Origin: Flavobacteriaceae bacterium CG_4_10_14_3_um_filter_33_47
GTDB taxonomy: Bacteria; Bacteroidota; Bacteroidia; Flavobacteriales; Flavobacteriaceae
NCBI GenBank assembly: GCA_002784145.1
Contig: PFKE01000088.1
Span: forward strand, 1-64,000
Reading direction: 5' to 3'
Length of the DNA: 64,000 nt
The notes beneath the pieces were generated by a model, which did no database searches, was not told where the DNA came from, and saw only the letters and a program-made list of their open reading frames with translations. The translations under genes and the position numbers were made by a program. Numbering within the stretch: position 1 is the first letter of the stretch; the number at the start of each line of letters is the position of its first letter. Below are positions 1-10,322 of this stretch, one piece after another.

Positions 1-175
1 AAAGTGTTTTGAAAAACCATCCGTTTTTCAAACTTTTCCTCTTTTGACCCCGAGGCAGAGCCTCGAGGAATTCTTTAGATTAAAGCCAAAATTAAACGTT
101 TGGCTTTTTTGTATTTGCTATTTTTATTCTAAAAGCGTAACATTACACTTCAAAAGTAAAAATAAATCATTCCAT

Positions 176-1663
176 ATGAATAGCAAAGATATCAAAGCAG
201 GTGAGCCTAAAGATGACCCAATTATTGAAAACAGTGAATTAAATATCTGGGAAGCCTTAATTCCTGTATTTGCATTGGTAGGCATGCTGGCTTATAATGT
301 GTACACTTTTGGTGAAGATGCTCTTGGTGGTTCAAATCAATTTGTGCTTTTATTGGGTGCCGCTGTAGCGGCTATTGTTGGTGTGTTTAATAAGGTTAAA
401 ATCAGTCAAATGATTGAGGAAATTGCAGAAAACATAAAATCTACAGCAAGCTCTATTCTTATTTTGTTAATGGTTGGTGCTTTAGCCGGAACTTGGTTAA
501 TAAGTGGAATCATTCCAACCATGATTTATTACGGGCTACAAGTTTTAAATCCTACTATATTTCTTGCAGCCTGCGTTATTATTTGTGCAGTAATTTCAGT
601 TGCCACAGGAAGTAGCTGGACAACCTCCGCAACCGTTGGTATTGCTTTAATTGGTATTGCTGATGCCTTAAATGTACCTCTTGGAATCACCGCAGGAGCG
701 ATTCTTTCAGGAGCATATTTTGGCGATAAAATTTCTCCTATGAGTGATACTACTAATTTGGCGCCTGCCATGGCCGGAACCGATTTGTTTACACACATAA
801 GATATATGCTTATAACCACAGTGCCAACCATAACCATTACATTAATAATATTTGTTATTATTGGTTTAAATCTTGAGCCAAGTGGTTCTGCAGATACTCA
901 TGATATATTGCAATCTATTAACTCTGCTATCCATGTGAGCCCTTGGTTATTTTTTGTGCCTATTATTGTTATCGTACTAATTATTAAAAAAACGGCTCCA
1001 TTAATTGCCCTTTTATTTGGAACTATTCTTGGAGGCATTGCAGCATTAATATTTCAACCAGACATTGTAGTTTCTATTGGAGGCGGAACCTCATTAGATT
1101 TTTCAACAGGTTATAAAGGTATTATGAATGCTATCACAACAGACACCTTTATTCCAACTGATAACGAAGCCTTAAAAGGATTATTCAAAGCGGGAGGCAT
1201 GGCTAAGATGATGGGAACTATTTGGCTTATTCTTTGCGCTATGACCTTTGGAGGTGTAATGGATGCTATTGGAGCATTAGCCACCATTAGTAAAGCTTTA
1301 TTGAAATTGTTTCATACAACCTTTGGTTTATTTGCTAGCACGGTTGCCAGTTGTTTAGCTTTAAATATTACGGCAAGTGATCAATATTTAGCCATCGTAG
1401 TGCCAGGAAAAATGTATGCACAAGCCTTTAAAGATAAAGGATTAGCACCCGAAAATCTTTCCAGAACTTTAGAAGATAGTGGCACAGTAACATCGGTTTT
1501 AGTACCTTGGAATACCTGTGGAGCTTACCAAAGTGGTGTTTTAGGCGTTGACACCTTACATTATGCTGGATATGCTATTTTTAATTGGTTAAGTCCGTTT
1601 ACAACCTTATTATTTGCTGCTCTTAAAATAAAAATTAAACTATTAGCAAAAAGTAAATCTTAA
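176..1663 (+). CDS. nhaC: Na+/H+ antiporter NhaC family protein; start probably at 176, not 44
   Basis: Multi-TM protein with NhaC-like motifs (GAILSGAYFGDKISPMSDTTNLA); internal ATG at 176 (MNSKDIK) gives a plausible N-terminus. Confidence 0.85.
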   Translation: MNSKDIKAGEPKDDPIIENSELNIWEALIPVFALVGMLAYNVYTFGEDALGGSNQFVLLLGAAVAAIVGVFNKVKISQMIEEIAENIKSTASSILILLMVGALAGTWLISGIIPTMIYYGLQVLNPTIFLAACVIICAVISVATGSSWTTSATVGIALIGIADALNVPLGITAGAILSGAYFGDKISPMSDTTNLAPAMAGTDLFTHIRYMLITTVPTITITLIIFVIIGLNLEPSGSADTHDILQSINSAIHVSPWLFFVPIIVIVLIIKKTAPLIALLFGTILGGIAALIFQPDIVVSIGGGTSLDFSTGYKGIMNAITTDTFIPTDNEALKGLFKAGGMAKMMGTIWLILCAMTFGGVMDAIGALATISKALLKLFHTTFGLFASTVASCLALNITASDQYLAIVVPGKMYAQAFKDKGLAPENLSRTLEDSGTVTSVLVPWNTCGAYQSGVLGVDTLHYAGYAIFNWLSPFTTLLFAALKIKIKLLAKSKS

Positions 1664-1862
1664 AATCAAAAAAGCTATTTATTGTTTAGTTGATATTTTT
1701 TAAGGTAACTTTTTAACTTTTTAATAAAAAGTATCCCCCAATTTTTTACCTATTTCATTAAGCTATTCAAGTATAAGTTTTTATAATCATTCCATACTTG
1801 TTTTTAACCTTAAGTAAGCCTAAGTTTGCACCAAATTAATATAAACATTAAACATTTTTAAT

Positions 1863-2507
1863 ATGGCATTTGTAGGGAAAAAATTTCCAAGTTTAAGCGT
1901 TAACGCAATGAATGATTTAGGCGATACTTATAAAGTAAACGTTTTTGAAGAAGCTGTTAACAATCATAAAAAAGTACTTTTATTCTGGTATCCAAAAGAT
2001 TTTACTTTTGTTTGTCCAACCGAGTTACATGCGTTTCAAGCGGCTTTAAGTGAGTTTGAAAAACGTAATACTATGGTTATTGGAGCATCATGTGATACTG
2101 CAGAAGTTCATTTTGCATGGTTAAATACTTCGAAAGATAATGGTGGTATCGAAGGGGTAACGTATCCTATTTTAGCAGATTCAAACAGAAATTTAGCTTC
2201 AACCTTAGGCATTCTAGACATTTCTAATGAACAATACAACGAAGAAACCGGGATAGTAACGGTAGAAGGTGACAATGTAACCTATAGAGCAACCTACATT
2301 ATAGACGAAGATGGTATTGTGCAACATGAAGGTATAAACAATATGCCAATTGGTAGAAACGTACAAGAATTTTTAAGAATCATAGACGCTTTAACGCACG
2401 TACAGGAAAAAGGTGAAGTGTGTCCAGCCAACTGGGAAGAAGGAAAAGAAGCTATGAAAGCAGACAGAAATTCTACTGCAGAATATTTATCAGCTCAATT
2501 AAACTAA
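1863..2507 (+). CDS. Peroxiredoxin (AhpC/Prx1 type)
   Basis: FTFVCPTELHAF peroxidatic motif and VCPANW resolving motif. Confidence 0.93.
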   Translation: MAFVGKKFPSLSVNAMNDLGDTYKVNVFEEAVNNHKKVLLFWYPKDFTFVCPTELHAFQAALSEFEKRNTMVIGASCDTAEVHFAWLNTSKDNGGIEGVTYPILADSNRNLASTLGILDISNEQYNEETGIVTVEGDNVTYRATYIIDEDGIVQHEGINNMPIGRNVQEFLRIIDALTHVQEKGEVCPANWEEGKEAMKADRNSTAEYLSAQLN

Positions 2508-2515
2508 TATAACCT

Positions 2516-2830
2516 ATGTTTCAAGAATTAGAACAAGACAATTTACAGGATGTTATTGCAAAAAATGATATGGTTGTTGTACAATTTTCTGCCACTTGGT
2601 GCGGTAATTGCAGAATCATGAAGCCAAAAGTAAAAAAACTAGCTTCAGAAAATGACACGATTATGTTTGTTGTTGCCGATGCTGAAAAATTTCCAGAATC
2701 TAGAAAATTAGCAACGGTTGATAATTTGCCAACGTTTGCAACCTTTAAACACGGAACCTTTATAAACCAAGTTCAAACAAATAAATTTGAAGTATTAAAA
2801 GACTTAGTAAATGAAGTTACCAATAATTAA
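2516..2830 (+). CDS. Thioredoxin family protein
   Basis: Thioredoxin fold with ATWCGNCRIMKP active site; directly follows the peroxiredoxin. Confidence 0.9.
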   Translation: MFQELEQDNLQDVIAKNDMVVVQFSATWCGNCRIMKPKVKKLASENDTIMFVVADAEKFPESRKLATVDNLPTFATFKHGTFINQVQTNKFEVLKDLVNEVTNN

Positions 2831-3068
2831 ACATTTAACGCAGTTTATTGAAGAAAACGACGAAGATTTTCTTGAAGAAACCATAGAAACCCTAGAAGGT
2901 TTAACCGAAGTTTCCTCATTAAAAGACGAAGAGTTAGATGTTATTGGAGAATTAATCTCTAATATGTATGGAGCCATAGAAGTAAACAAAATGATTAAGC
3001 AAGGAACTCCAAAAAAAGAAGCACTAAATCAATTTATGAGCCGAGTTTTAGGAGCTATTGATAAATAG
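2811..3068 (+). CDS. Small conserved hypothetical protein in the peroxiredoxin operon
   Basis: 85-aa ORF overlapping the thioredoxin stop, same strand. Confidence 0.7.
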   Translation: MKLPIIKHLTQFIEENDEDFLEETIETLEGLTEVSSLKDEELDVIGELISNMYGAIEVNKMIKQGTPKKEALNQFMSRVLGAIDK

Positions 3069-3086
3069 ACAAATAACTATTGCATT

Positions 3087-3130
3087 AAAAAGAAGCCGTC
3101 TCAAAAATTAAAACACGAGGCGGTTTTTTT
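3087..3130 (+). terminator. Rho-independent terminator-like hairpin of the peroxiredoxin operon
   Basis: GCCGTCTC...GAGGCGG followed by T-run. Confidence 0.7.
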
Positions 3131-3541
3131 ATTGCCTTTTATTTACGTCAAGCGTTTACACTTTTAAAAGCGAGGGCAAACTTAGAGGTTTGTTTAAAAA
3201 ACCCATAATTCTTACGTCTAAAATATTATTTGCCTTAAAAAGCTTGCTTCCTTTAACTGGTATTGTTGTTTTGGAAAAAAAATCTGTAGCTAAAAATGCT
3301 GGATTTATATTATTATGCAAGATTTGAAGATTTTGATGTGTTATATTACAACTGTACATTTAACCTCTAAGGCTTTAAGTCGCTTTATCCACGAAGTATC
3401 TACGGAGTATCTAAAGGGGAACTAGGACTCTGACTCGTCCTTGACCCATCGCAAAAAAGAAATCCTTGCACTGTAAAAAATCCAACTAAAAAAACTAAAT
3501 ACAAACAAGTTAAAAAGAATTTTCAAAAAACACAGGCATAC

Positions 3542-3850
3542 ATTCATTTAACATTTGAAGATAGAATTTTATTTTTACAAGAGTTAGCTGATTTTATTGG
3601 TAGCTGGAGTTTTGCTAGGATCTTTTTTGAAGCTATTTATAAAATCCACTTTGACCCTAAAAGAACAAAGCAAACTGTAGATGAACAAGCTTTAGAGCAA
3701 ATTGTTTCAAGATTTGATATTTTTGCAGTTTGCATTGGCTTTTGTGCTTTTGGCATAAAAGTGAAGTGTGATTTTTGTTTTCATTGTGGTGACCAATTAA
3801 TTATTACTCAATTTAAATTCCTAATTGAAATCAAACAAGATGTTTACTGA
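3542..3850 (+). pseudogene. Remnant resembling a DUF3800-family protein C-terminal part
   Basis: Open frame FEDRILFLQELADFIGSWSFARIFFEAIYKIHFDPKRTKQTVDEQALEQIVSRF resembles DUF3800 segments from memory; no convincing start, unrelated continuation. Confidence 0.4.
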
Positions 3851-3910
3851 CTGAACAAGCTATTGAACCTGTCGTTGAACCCAATATTTGTAGGTGTTGA
3901 GGTAATTTAG

Positions 3911-3944
3911 CGAGACCCTAATTTTTAAATTTTCTAGGGTCTCG
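3911..3944. repeat. 10-bp perfect inverted repeat (CGAGACCCTA/TAGGGTCTCG), possible terminator
   Basis: Direct reading; 14-nt AT-rich loop, then ATTTTAT. Confidence 0.6.
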
Positions 3945-4053
3945 ATTTTATCTCGATTAGAATAAGATTTAATGAATAATTTGGTCTATCTGGAAAAGCA
4001 AAAACCCTGTTAATCATAAGATTTACAAGGTTTTGCTACCATTTAGGATTTTT

Positions 4054-4069
4054 TCAGCGGAGAAAGAGG
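4054..4069. repeat. Putative distal att site
   Basis: Identical to 13583-13598. Confidence 0.75.
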
Positions 4070-4317
4070 AACTATCCATAAACTTAATTGTACTGATTTC
4101 ATTGGGTTTTTGATAAGTTAATAATTAAATACGCACCGAATTACGCACCTCATGTTATTTATTAATCTAATTGTATTCAAAACACGCTAAATTATCCCAA
4201 AAAGCATAAAGTATTTTTCTCTAAATCAATCTCGATAGTTTACTTTTAATAAAATATATCAACTTTCAGTTTAGCTTTTAGCATTTTTTTAAACTTCTTT
4301 TTGAGAAATATTAATCC

Positions 4318-5076
4318 TTACTTGTGTTTAAATTCAAGACCCAAATGCCTAAATAATCTCCTTACCTTCATTCTCCAACTTGTCCTAGCCTCAATCCATG
4401 ATTTTCCACCTTCAGGAATTAGAATATTATCGTTAGAGTGCATGGGCTTAATTTTGCTTTGGTATACATTTCCATCAAATTTTAATAATAGGTAAGGATC
4501 TTGTGTTGGACAACCTTCATCATCCAAATCAAATATGCTTTGATGTTCCTTTTGGTTGAATTTCTCCTTTTTAGCTTTTAATCCTTCAAATAGGTCTGCC
4601 AATGAAATATGCTCAGTAATAAAATCTAAATCATAAATATCTTTATTTGCTGCCCTACTTGAACCAGTTATTAATTTAAACAGCCCAATATCTTTTGTAG
4701 TAACTAATCTTATTCCATCAATAGTTTCCGGGTCATCCATCATTTTCATATTTTGGATAACTTCAACTTTAATTATAGTGTCACAGGGTTTGGTCACCCA
4801 AAACCTTAAAAAGGTAAATTACTCACTTTCTTTGCCAGCTGGATAGTCAATACTTGATATGTTTTTTTCACCATAAAAATCAACGACTTCTTTTTGTATC
4901 TGCTCTAAATGTTTTATCCCAACAATTTCAGGGCAAAATAAATCAATATCTTGAGATTCTCTGTGACCAAATCGGATAGCCAAATTTGTACCACCTGCCA
5001 ATGCAAATTGCGATAATCCAGAAAGTTGCTGTAATTCTTTGATTGTGGTTAGGAGTACTGGAGAAACTGTACTCAT
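4318..5076 (-). pseudogene. AbiEii/AbiGii-type nucleotidyltransferase toxin interrupted by one in-frame TAA (4819-4821)
   Basis: ORFs 4819-5076 and 4318-4797 are in the same frame; N-part has FALAGGTNLAIRFGHRESQDIDLF nucleotidyltransferase motif. Confidence 0.75.
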
Positions 5077-5079
5077 TTG

Positions 5080-5367
5080 CTAAAACTTATAGCGTAAAAA
5101 AGTAGGTTTATTATAACGAGCAGCAACCATTTTACATATTTGGTTACTTATACGTTCTTTAGTATTTTTAAGTACTGAATATATTTCATTAGCTGTATAT
5201 ACTTCCTCAACAGAAGCAATATCTTTTTTAAAAGTTTTCTCATTAGTAGCCAATAACATTCTTGGGATGATAACTTCTTTATCTTTTTTAACAGATAATT
5301 TGTTAACATCCATATCCCAAAACACTTTTTTTGGAACTATATTAGCTATATTTACTTTGGTTTTCAA
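5080..5367 (-). CDS. Putative antitoxin partner of the AbiEii-like gene (DUF6922-like)
   Basis: 95-aa ORF ending 3 nt before the toxin start, same strand; FWDMDVNKLSVKKDKEVIIPRML resembles such antitoxins. Confidence 0.55.
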   Translation of the reverse strand: MKTKVNIANIVPKKVFWDMDVNKLSVKKDKEVIIPRMLLATNEKTFKKDIASVEEVYTANEIYSVLKNTKERISNQICKMVAARYNKPTFLRYKF

Positions 5368-5569
5368 AACTTCTTTATCTTCTTTTATACTATTAAGTAC
5401 ATTACAAATATATAAAATAGTATTTAATTGACTATGTGTAAAAACATTTCTTTAACTATTAAGAGCAATATCTATACCAATACCAGTAGTTTCTGAACTC
5501 TTATCAATATCATTCTCATTATCTTTTTAATTAAAAGAGTTATTATATATTTGGAAGTAATCTTTATGT

Positions 5570-6400
5570 TCAATAATTTATTTTATCAAAAAAATAATTA
5601 AGACTAAAAAAATATTTAATTAAATTTTGATTGTCATTATTATTGTTCAAGAAATTATTAAAATAATCTATATCAAGATTATTTGGAATATATTCTTTTG
5701 AAAATCTATTCTTAATAACATCAAAAATCAATTCTTGAATTGTTCCATTTGAATCAAAATATTTTTTAAAAAGTTCTTTGTTAGACAACTTATCATAATT
5801 AATTAAGTATTCACAAGATTCTTCTAATAATAAATTATGTTCATTCTTCTTAATTTCATATCCCGAAATTATAGCCTTTCTTAAAGTGAATTTATTTTCT
5901 ATAAATGGAGGTAAATTAATATTAAAAAATAAAGAGTCAAAAATCAGATATAATTCATTCAAATTTTTTTTGAAATCTATTTTCAAATTTTGAAGTTCTC
6001 TTTTTAAGATTAAAATTAAATCATTTAGTAAAACAATTCCTTTTATCTCGTTATAAGGATTTGAATATTTTGTCTTCCATAATTTAGCGTAATGGAATAA
6101 TACTAGCTTAATTTCAGATTCTGTATTATTTTCAATTAATTTTAATCCTATCCATTCAGTTAGTATTTTACTATTGGATTTCGATTAACACTTTCTTCTA
6201 GCCAATCGTTGTTGGTTAAATTCAATTGTTCTGATAAAATAATTTGAGTTAGATTTCCATTATTTTTTAATGAATCTAAAATCAAAAATTTATCTTGAAA
6301 ATCAATAGGCTTGTTTTTAATTAATTGTTCACTAATACGCCTTTAAATTTATTATATAATGTGTTTTTATCTTGATTGGTGAAAAATTTTGTTGACATTT
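5570..6400 (-). pseudogene. Degenerate gene(s); N-terminal MSTKFFTNQDKNTLYNKFKG followed by frameshifted fragments
   Basis: Minus-strand coding-like peptides in shifting frames (MSTKFFTNQDK..., RISEQLIKNKPIDFQDKFLILDSLKNNGNLTQIILSEQLN..., MKIDFKKNLNELYLIF...). Confidence 0.5.
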
Positions 6401-6632
6401 AGTAGTCTTAAGTTTTGGTTATTAGTAAATTAATCTAATATTTATTTTAAAGTCGCTATTTTAATATTACAGACCGTTTTAGGCATCTATGCTATTAATA
6501 TCAAAAAAAACATTACAATTAAATTTGGTTTGTTTTGAACCATTTTAATTGTAATTAGGGAAACTTAAAGATATGAAAATCGCTTAAAATAATGTAGAAA
6601 AACTTACAAAGAAATGCTGAAACATAATAATT

Positions 6633-7031
6633 CTAAAAAGGCATCATACCGTCTAACCAGTCTGATTGTTCAGAACATCTATAAATATCGGTTATTTCAC
6701 CTTCTGTGAATTCTACAAATATGGCATATTTATGACCAGAAGTATTGCCAGTGAATACAAAAACAGGTTGAGGATCATTGCACAAACAGCCTGTACAAAT
6801 ATTTGTTGAAAGATTAAGATATGTATCTCCTTTTTTACGAAATTCTTTAAAGATTTGCATTTGTTTATAGATAAACGCTGTTTTTTTCATGTCCTGGTAA
6901 TAGGCTTCTTCATCTAACAAATCGTTTAACTTATGGTAATCCATATTTTGGAAGGCATCAAGGACTTGTATAAGGAATGATTTTACCACTTCTTTTGTTG
7001 CGATTTTTTGAACTAGTTCTTGTACTTCCAT
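6633..7031 (-). CDS. Conserved hypothetical protein (132 aa, Cys-rich CTGCLC motif)
   Basis: Intact ORF; 5' part duplicated at ~11087-11219. Confidence 0.65.
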   Translation of the reverse strand: MEVQELVQKIATKEVVKSFLIQVLDAFQNMDYHKLNDLLDEEAYYQDMKKTAFIYKQMQIFKEFRKKGDTYLNLSTNICTGCLCNDPQPVFVFTGNTSGHKYAIFVEFTEGEITDIYRCSEQSDWLDGMMPF

Positions 7032-7276
7032 TGGATTTTAATTTTTTTTCTAAATTAATTATTTTCATTCATATAATTAGTACAATATAATTCTATTTAC
7101 AAAAACAGCTTTACGGTTTTACGTAACGCTTTAACATTTCATTATCTTACACTTTTTGTATCTTCGTTATTGAAGCCTTACTATGTTTAGCAGGAAGATA
7201 ATAGCAGCCCTAAGGTGACACATAACAGACAACAGCAAAATATTGAAATACCTTTTCATAATTACATTCCCATTAT

Positions 7277-10261
7277 ATGATTAAAAAAAATATAACAGCA
7301 CTATTAGGAAAGGCTATTAGAGAAGGTAAATATCTTAATATCACTTACAAAAATAAAATTGGAGAAATTACTCCTTTTTGGATTTGTATTTTGGATATTA
7401 ATGCAAACGATGAACTTTATGTCAATATGTTTAATGTTACTAAAGATGAACCTGTTTTAGACGTAAAAATTTTCATATCAAGCATACAGACAGCTGAAAT
7501 CTTAAAATTTTCACATTATGATGTAACTGACGAACTAATAAAAAAGATTGAAGAAGATGAGAGTTTGCAGAAATATAACTTTGATAGATATGACAACAAT
7601 ATTTTAAATTATTATTTAGAATGTTATAAAGCAAATAATAACCCATTTTTACACAAGATGCATTTAATTCCAAATTTGGATTTAAATACATTCATTAATA
7701 ACAATACAGCACCATTAACAAAGCAGCAGCAGTACCACATTATAAGAGACATTTATAACAATGATTATAATACATTCTATGATTACGAGCTTGCTTTATG
7801 TGAATTTTCAATTGACTTAGAATCAAGAGGTAAATTTGTTGTTGCGTTTAGAAAATTAACTTATGACCCTATTGGGAAAACACTTGAAATAGGAAATAAA
7901 ACACAATTCAATTCAAATTTTTACATTAAAGGCATAAAATATTCGCTGTCTTATTATACCGATTTAAGTCCTGTAGATTTTGAAACGTTATACCTTAAAG
8001 ACAAAATTGGTACTATCGCTTTATTAAAAGACTATTTTAAATCGGGAGAATTACCTAACACAAGACCAGAAATTGTAGTGTTGGGCTATGCCCAAATTGA
8101 TATTTCTGGTATTTACGAAGAGATCAATGTAGAACACTCGAAGAAAGAACTGCAAATTCCATTAAAAGCATTCTTTCAAAACCTAACCTTACTGGATAGG
8201 AAAAATAGAACAGAACCGTATATTGTTCTTTATGATAATAATGTCAATATAGACCAGCTCCGAACTGTTTATAATTCGTTAAAATACCCCATTACTTATG
8301 TACAAGGGCCTCCGGGTACAGGAAAAACGCAAACCATCTTAAATATTGTAGCTAATTGTTTGACGAACGAAAAAACCTTATTGATTTCTTCCAATAATAA
8401 CATTCCCATTGATGGCATCAAAGACAAATTGTATTTAGGAACCTTTAAAAATAAAGAGATTCTATTTCCAATGATTAGACTTGGAAATAATACCTGTGTA
8501 GCGGAAGCCTTAAAAAAGATAAAAGTGCTTTATGAGTTTGAAACAAAAGATGTTCCGAAAAAAGAACTCTTACTTAATTTAAAAGAGGAGTCAAAGGAAC
8601 GCAATAAAATACTACTTGAAAGATTAAAAAATTATGAAGACCGAATTGATTTAGAGCAAAATTTGGGGTTTATTAATGGTTTGCTATCAAAAGGTAGTTA
8701 TTGGGCACTTGAAGAAGAAAAAGCAGCACTAGAAAAACGACTCCATCAAATTCCCAAAACCACAGACGATAATGTTAAAGGCATTTTTGAGGTTATAAAA
8801 GATAATTACCAGTTACTTCAATATTTTTACTTTGAGTCTTTAAGATATATAAAACGCCTAAAAACAAAGGCTTATAGTGAGCTAATTGCCATAGCCTATC
8901 TTGAAGATGAAAAAGAGCAAGTAAAAGAATTTAATAAATGGATTGCAGATGATGTGAATTTAAAAAAATTTACCAGAGTTTTTCCCATTATACTTACCAC
9001 CAATATTTCAAGTAGAAAATTGGGAACGCATTTTAAATTTGATTTATTAACAATGGATGAAGCAGGGCAGTGTGATATTGCCACCAGTTTAATCCCTATT
9101 TCTAAATGCACAAATATGGTTTTAATTGGAGATACCAATCAACTAAAACCAATTGTAGTTTTTGAAGAAAGTAAGAATAACGAATTCTTAGATCAATTTA
9201 AGATTGATGCGCTTTATGACTACTACAACAACTCTATACTATCAGTATATAAAAATATAGATAATATTTCAAGAGATATTTTATTGAGCTACCATTATCG
9301 TTGTGGTGAAAAGATTATCAATTATTCTAATATGAGATTTTATGAGAATAGGTTAAATCTTTCGGCAATAAAAAACACAGGTACTTTAAAATTATTGGAT
9401 GTAACTAATGTAAATCATAAAAATAAAAACTCTCAGATAGAAGAGGCAATAGGCATTGTAAACTACATAAAAGACAATAAATTATCGGATGTTTTTATTA
9501 TTACACCTTTTAGAAATCAAGAAGAAGTTATAAATCATTATCTAAAAGAAGCTAAAGAAAATGGAAATATAAATTCTTCCGTAAGCTGTGGCACAATTCA
9601 TAAAATTCAAGGGCAAGAAAATAAAACTATAATAATTTCTACGGCAATTTCAAGACAAACAAGTCCAAGAACTTACGATTGGATAAAAAATAATAGCCAA
9701 TTGATAAATGTTGGGGTTACTAGAGCCAAAGAAAATTTAATTGTTGTAACCGATAGAAAGGCCATAGATATTTTGTCTAAAAAAGATGATGATTTGTATG
9801 CCTTGATTGATTATGTTGAAAAAAACGGAACCACTCAAATCTCACATAGTATCGCTAATAAACTCACAATTGGTTTTTCAAATAATTCTAAGTTTGAGGA
9901 TGAGTTTTATAAAACCATGCTGCATTACTGTACCATAAATGGTGTGCGTTTCGAGCGGAATATAAAAATAGTTGATGTGTTTCCAGAAGAAAGGCATAAT
10001 ACTCTAGTAAATAAAAAAGAGTTTGATGCTGCTATTTTCCAAGGACTTGAGCCTAAAATTATTTTTGAAATAAATGGGATTGAGCATTATAAAAATAAAC
10101 GCCGTATGGCATCGGATAAAATTAAAATGGAATTATTAAAAGGAAAACAAGTCCTATTTCTATCTATTCCAAATCAGTATGTGAAACATTATGAGTTTAT
10201 AATAGAATTAATTAAAAAGTTTAAAGGTGATATTTATCAAAAAACATTGTTTGACTATTAG
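7277..10261 (+). CDS. Large SF1 (UPF1/DNA2-like) helicase, putative WYL-like N-terminal domain and PD-(D/E)XK-like C-terminal nuclease domain
   Basis: Walker A YVQGPPGTGKTQTI, Walker B LLTMDEAGQCD, GDTNQLKPIV, GTIHKIQGQENKTIIIS, NVGVTRAKENLIVV; C-term EFDAAIF...KIIFEINGIEHY...DKIKMELL. Confidence 0.85.
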   Translation: MIKKNITALLGKAIREGKYLNITYKNKIGEITPFWICILDINANDELYVNMFNVTKDEPVLDVKIFISSIQTAEILKFSHYDVTDELIKKIEEDESLQKYNFDRYDNNILNYYLECYKANNNPFLHKMHLIPNLDLNTFINNNTAPLTKQQQYHIIRDIYNNDYNTFYDYELALCEFSIDLESRGKFVVAFRKLTYDPIGKTLEIGNKTQFNSNFYIKGIKYSLSYYTDLSPVDFETLYLKDKIGTIALLKDYFKSGELPNTRPEIVVLGYAQIDISGIYEEINVEHSKKELQIPLKAFFQNLTLLDRKNRTEPYIVLYDNNVNIDQLRTVYNSLKYPITYVQGPPGTGKTQTILNIVANCLTNEKTLLISSNNNIPIDGIKDKLYLGTFKNKEILFPMIRLGNNTCVAEALKKIKVLYEFETKDVPKKELLLNLKEESKERNKILLERLKNYEDRIDLEQNLGFINGLLSKGSYWALEEEKAALEKRLHQIPKTTDDNVKGIFEVIKDNYQLLQYFYFESLRYIKRLKTKAYSELIAIAYLEDEKEQVKEFNKWIADDVNLKKFTRVFPIILTTNISSRKLGTHFKFDLLTMDEAGQCDIATSLIPISKCTNMVLIGDTNQLKPIVVFEESKNNEFLDQFKIDALYDYYNNSILSVYKNIDNISRDILLSYHYRCGEKIINYSNMRFYENRLNLSAIKNTGTLKLLDVTNVNHKNKNSQIEEAIGIVNYIKDNKLSDVFIITPFRNQEEVINHYLKEAKENGNINSSVSCGTIHKIQGQENKTIIISTAISRQTSPRTYDWIKNNSQLINVGVTRAKENLIVVTDRKAIDILSKKDDDLYALIDYVEKNGTTQISHSIANKLTIGFSNNSKFEDEFYKTMLHYCTINGVRFERNIKIVDVFPEERHNTLVNKKEFDAAIFQGLEPKIIFEINGIEHYKNKRRMASDKIKMELLKGKQVLFLSIPNQYVKHYEFIIELIKKFKGDIYQKTLFDY

Positions 10262-10322
10262 CGGCAAAATGATAATAGGTAAATTTATGAAACAACAAAT
10301 TATAAAAATAATTTTTTAAAAT

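Noticed and set aside
4301-4495. 64-aa plus-strand ORF
   Set aside because: Antisense to the AbiE-like toxin 3' part; no coding support.
4318-5076. Frameshift in the AbiE-like toxin
   Set aside because: Both ORF halves share one frame; the interruption is a single in-frame TAA.
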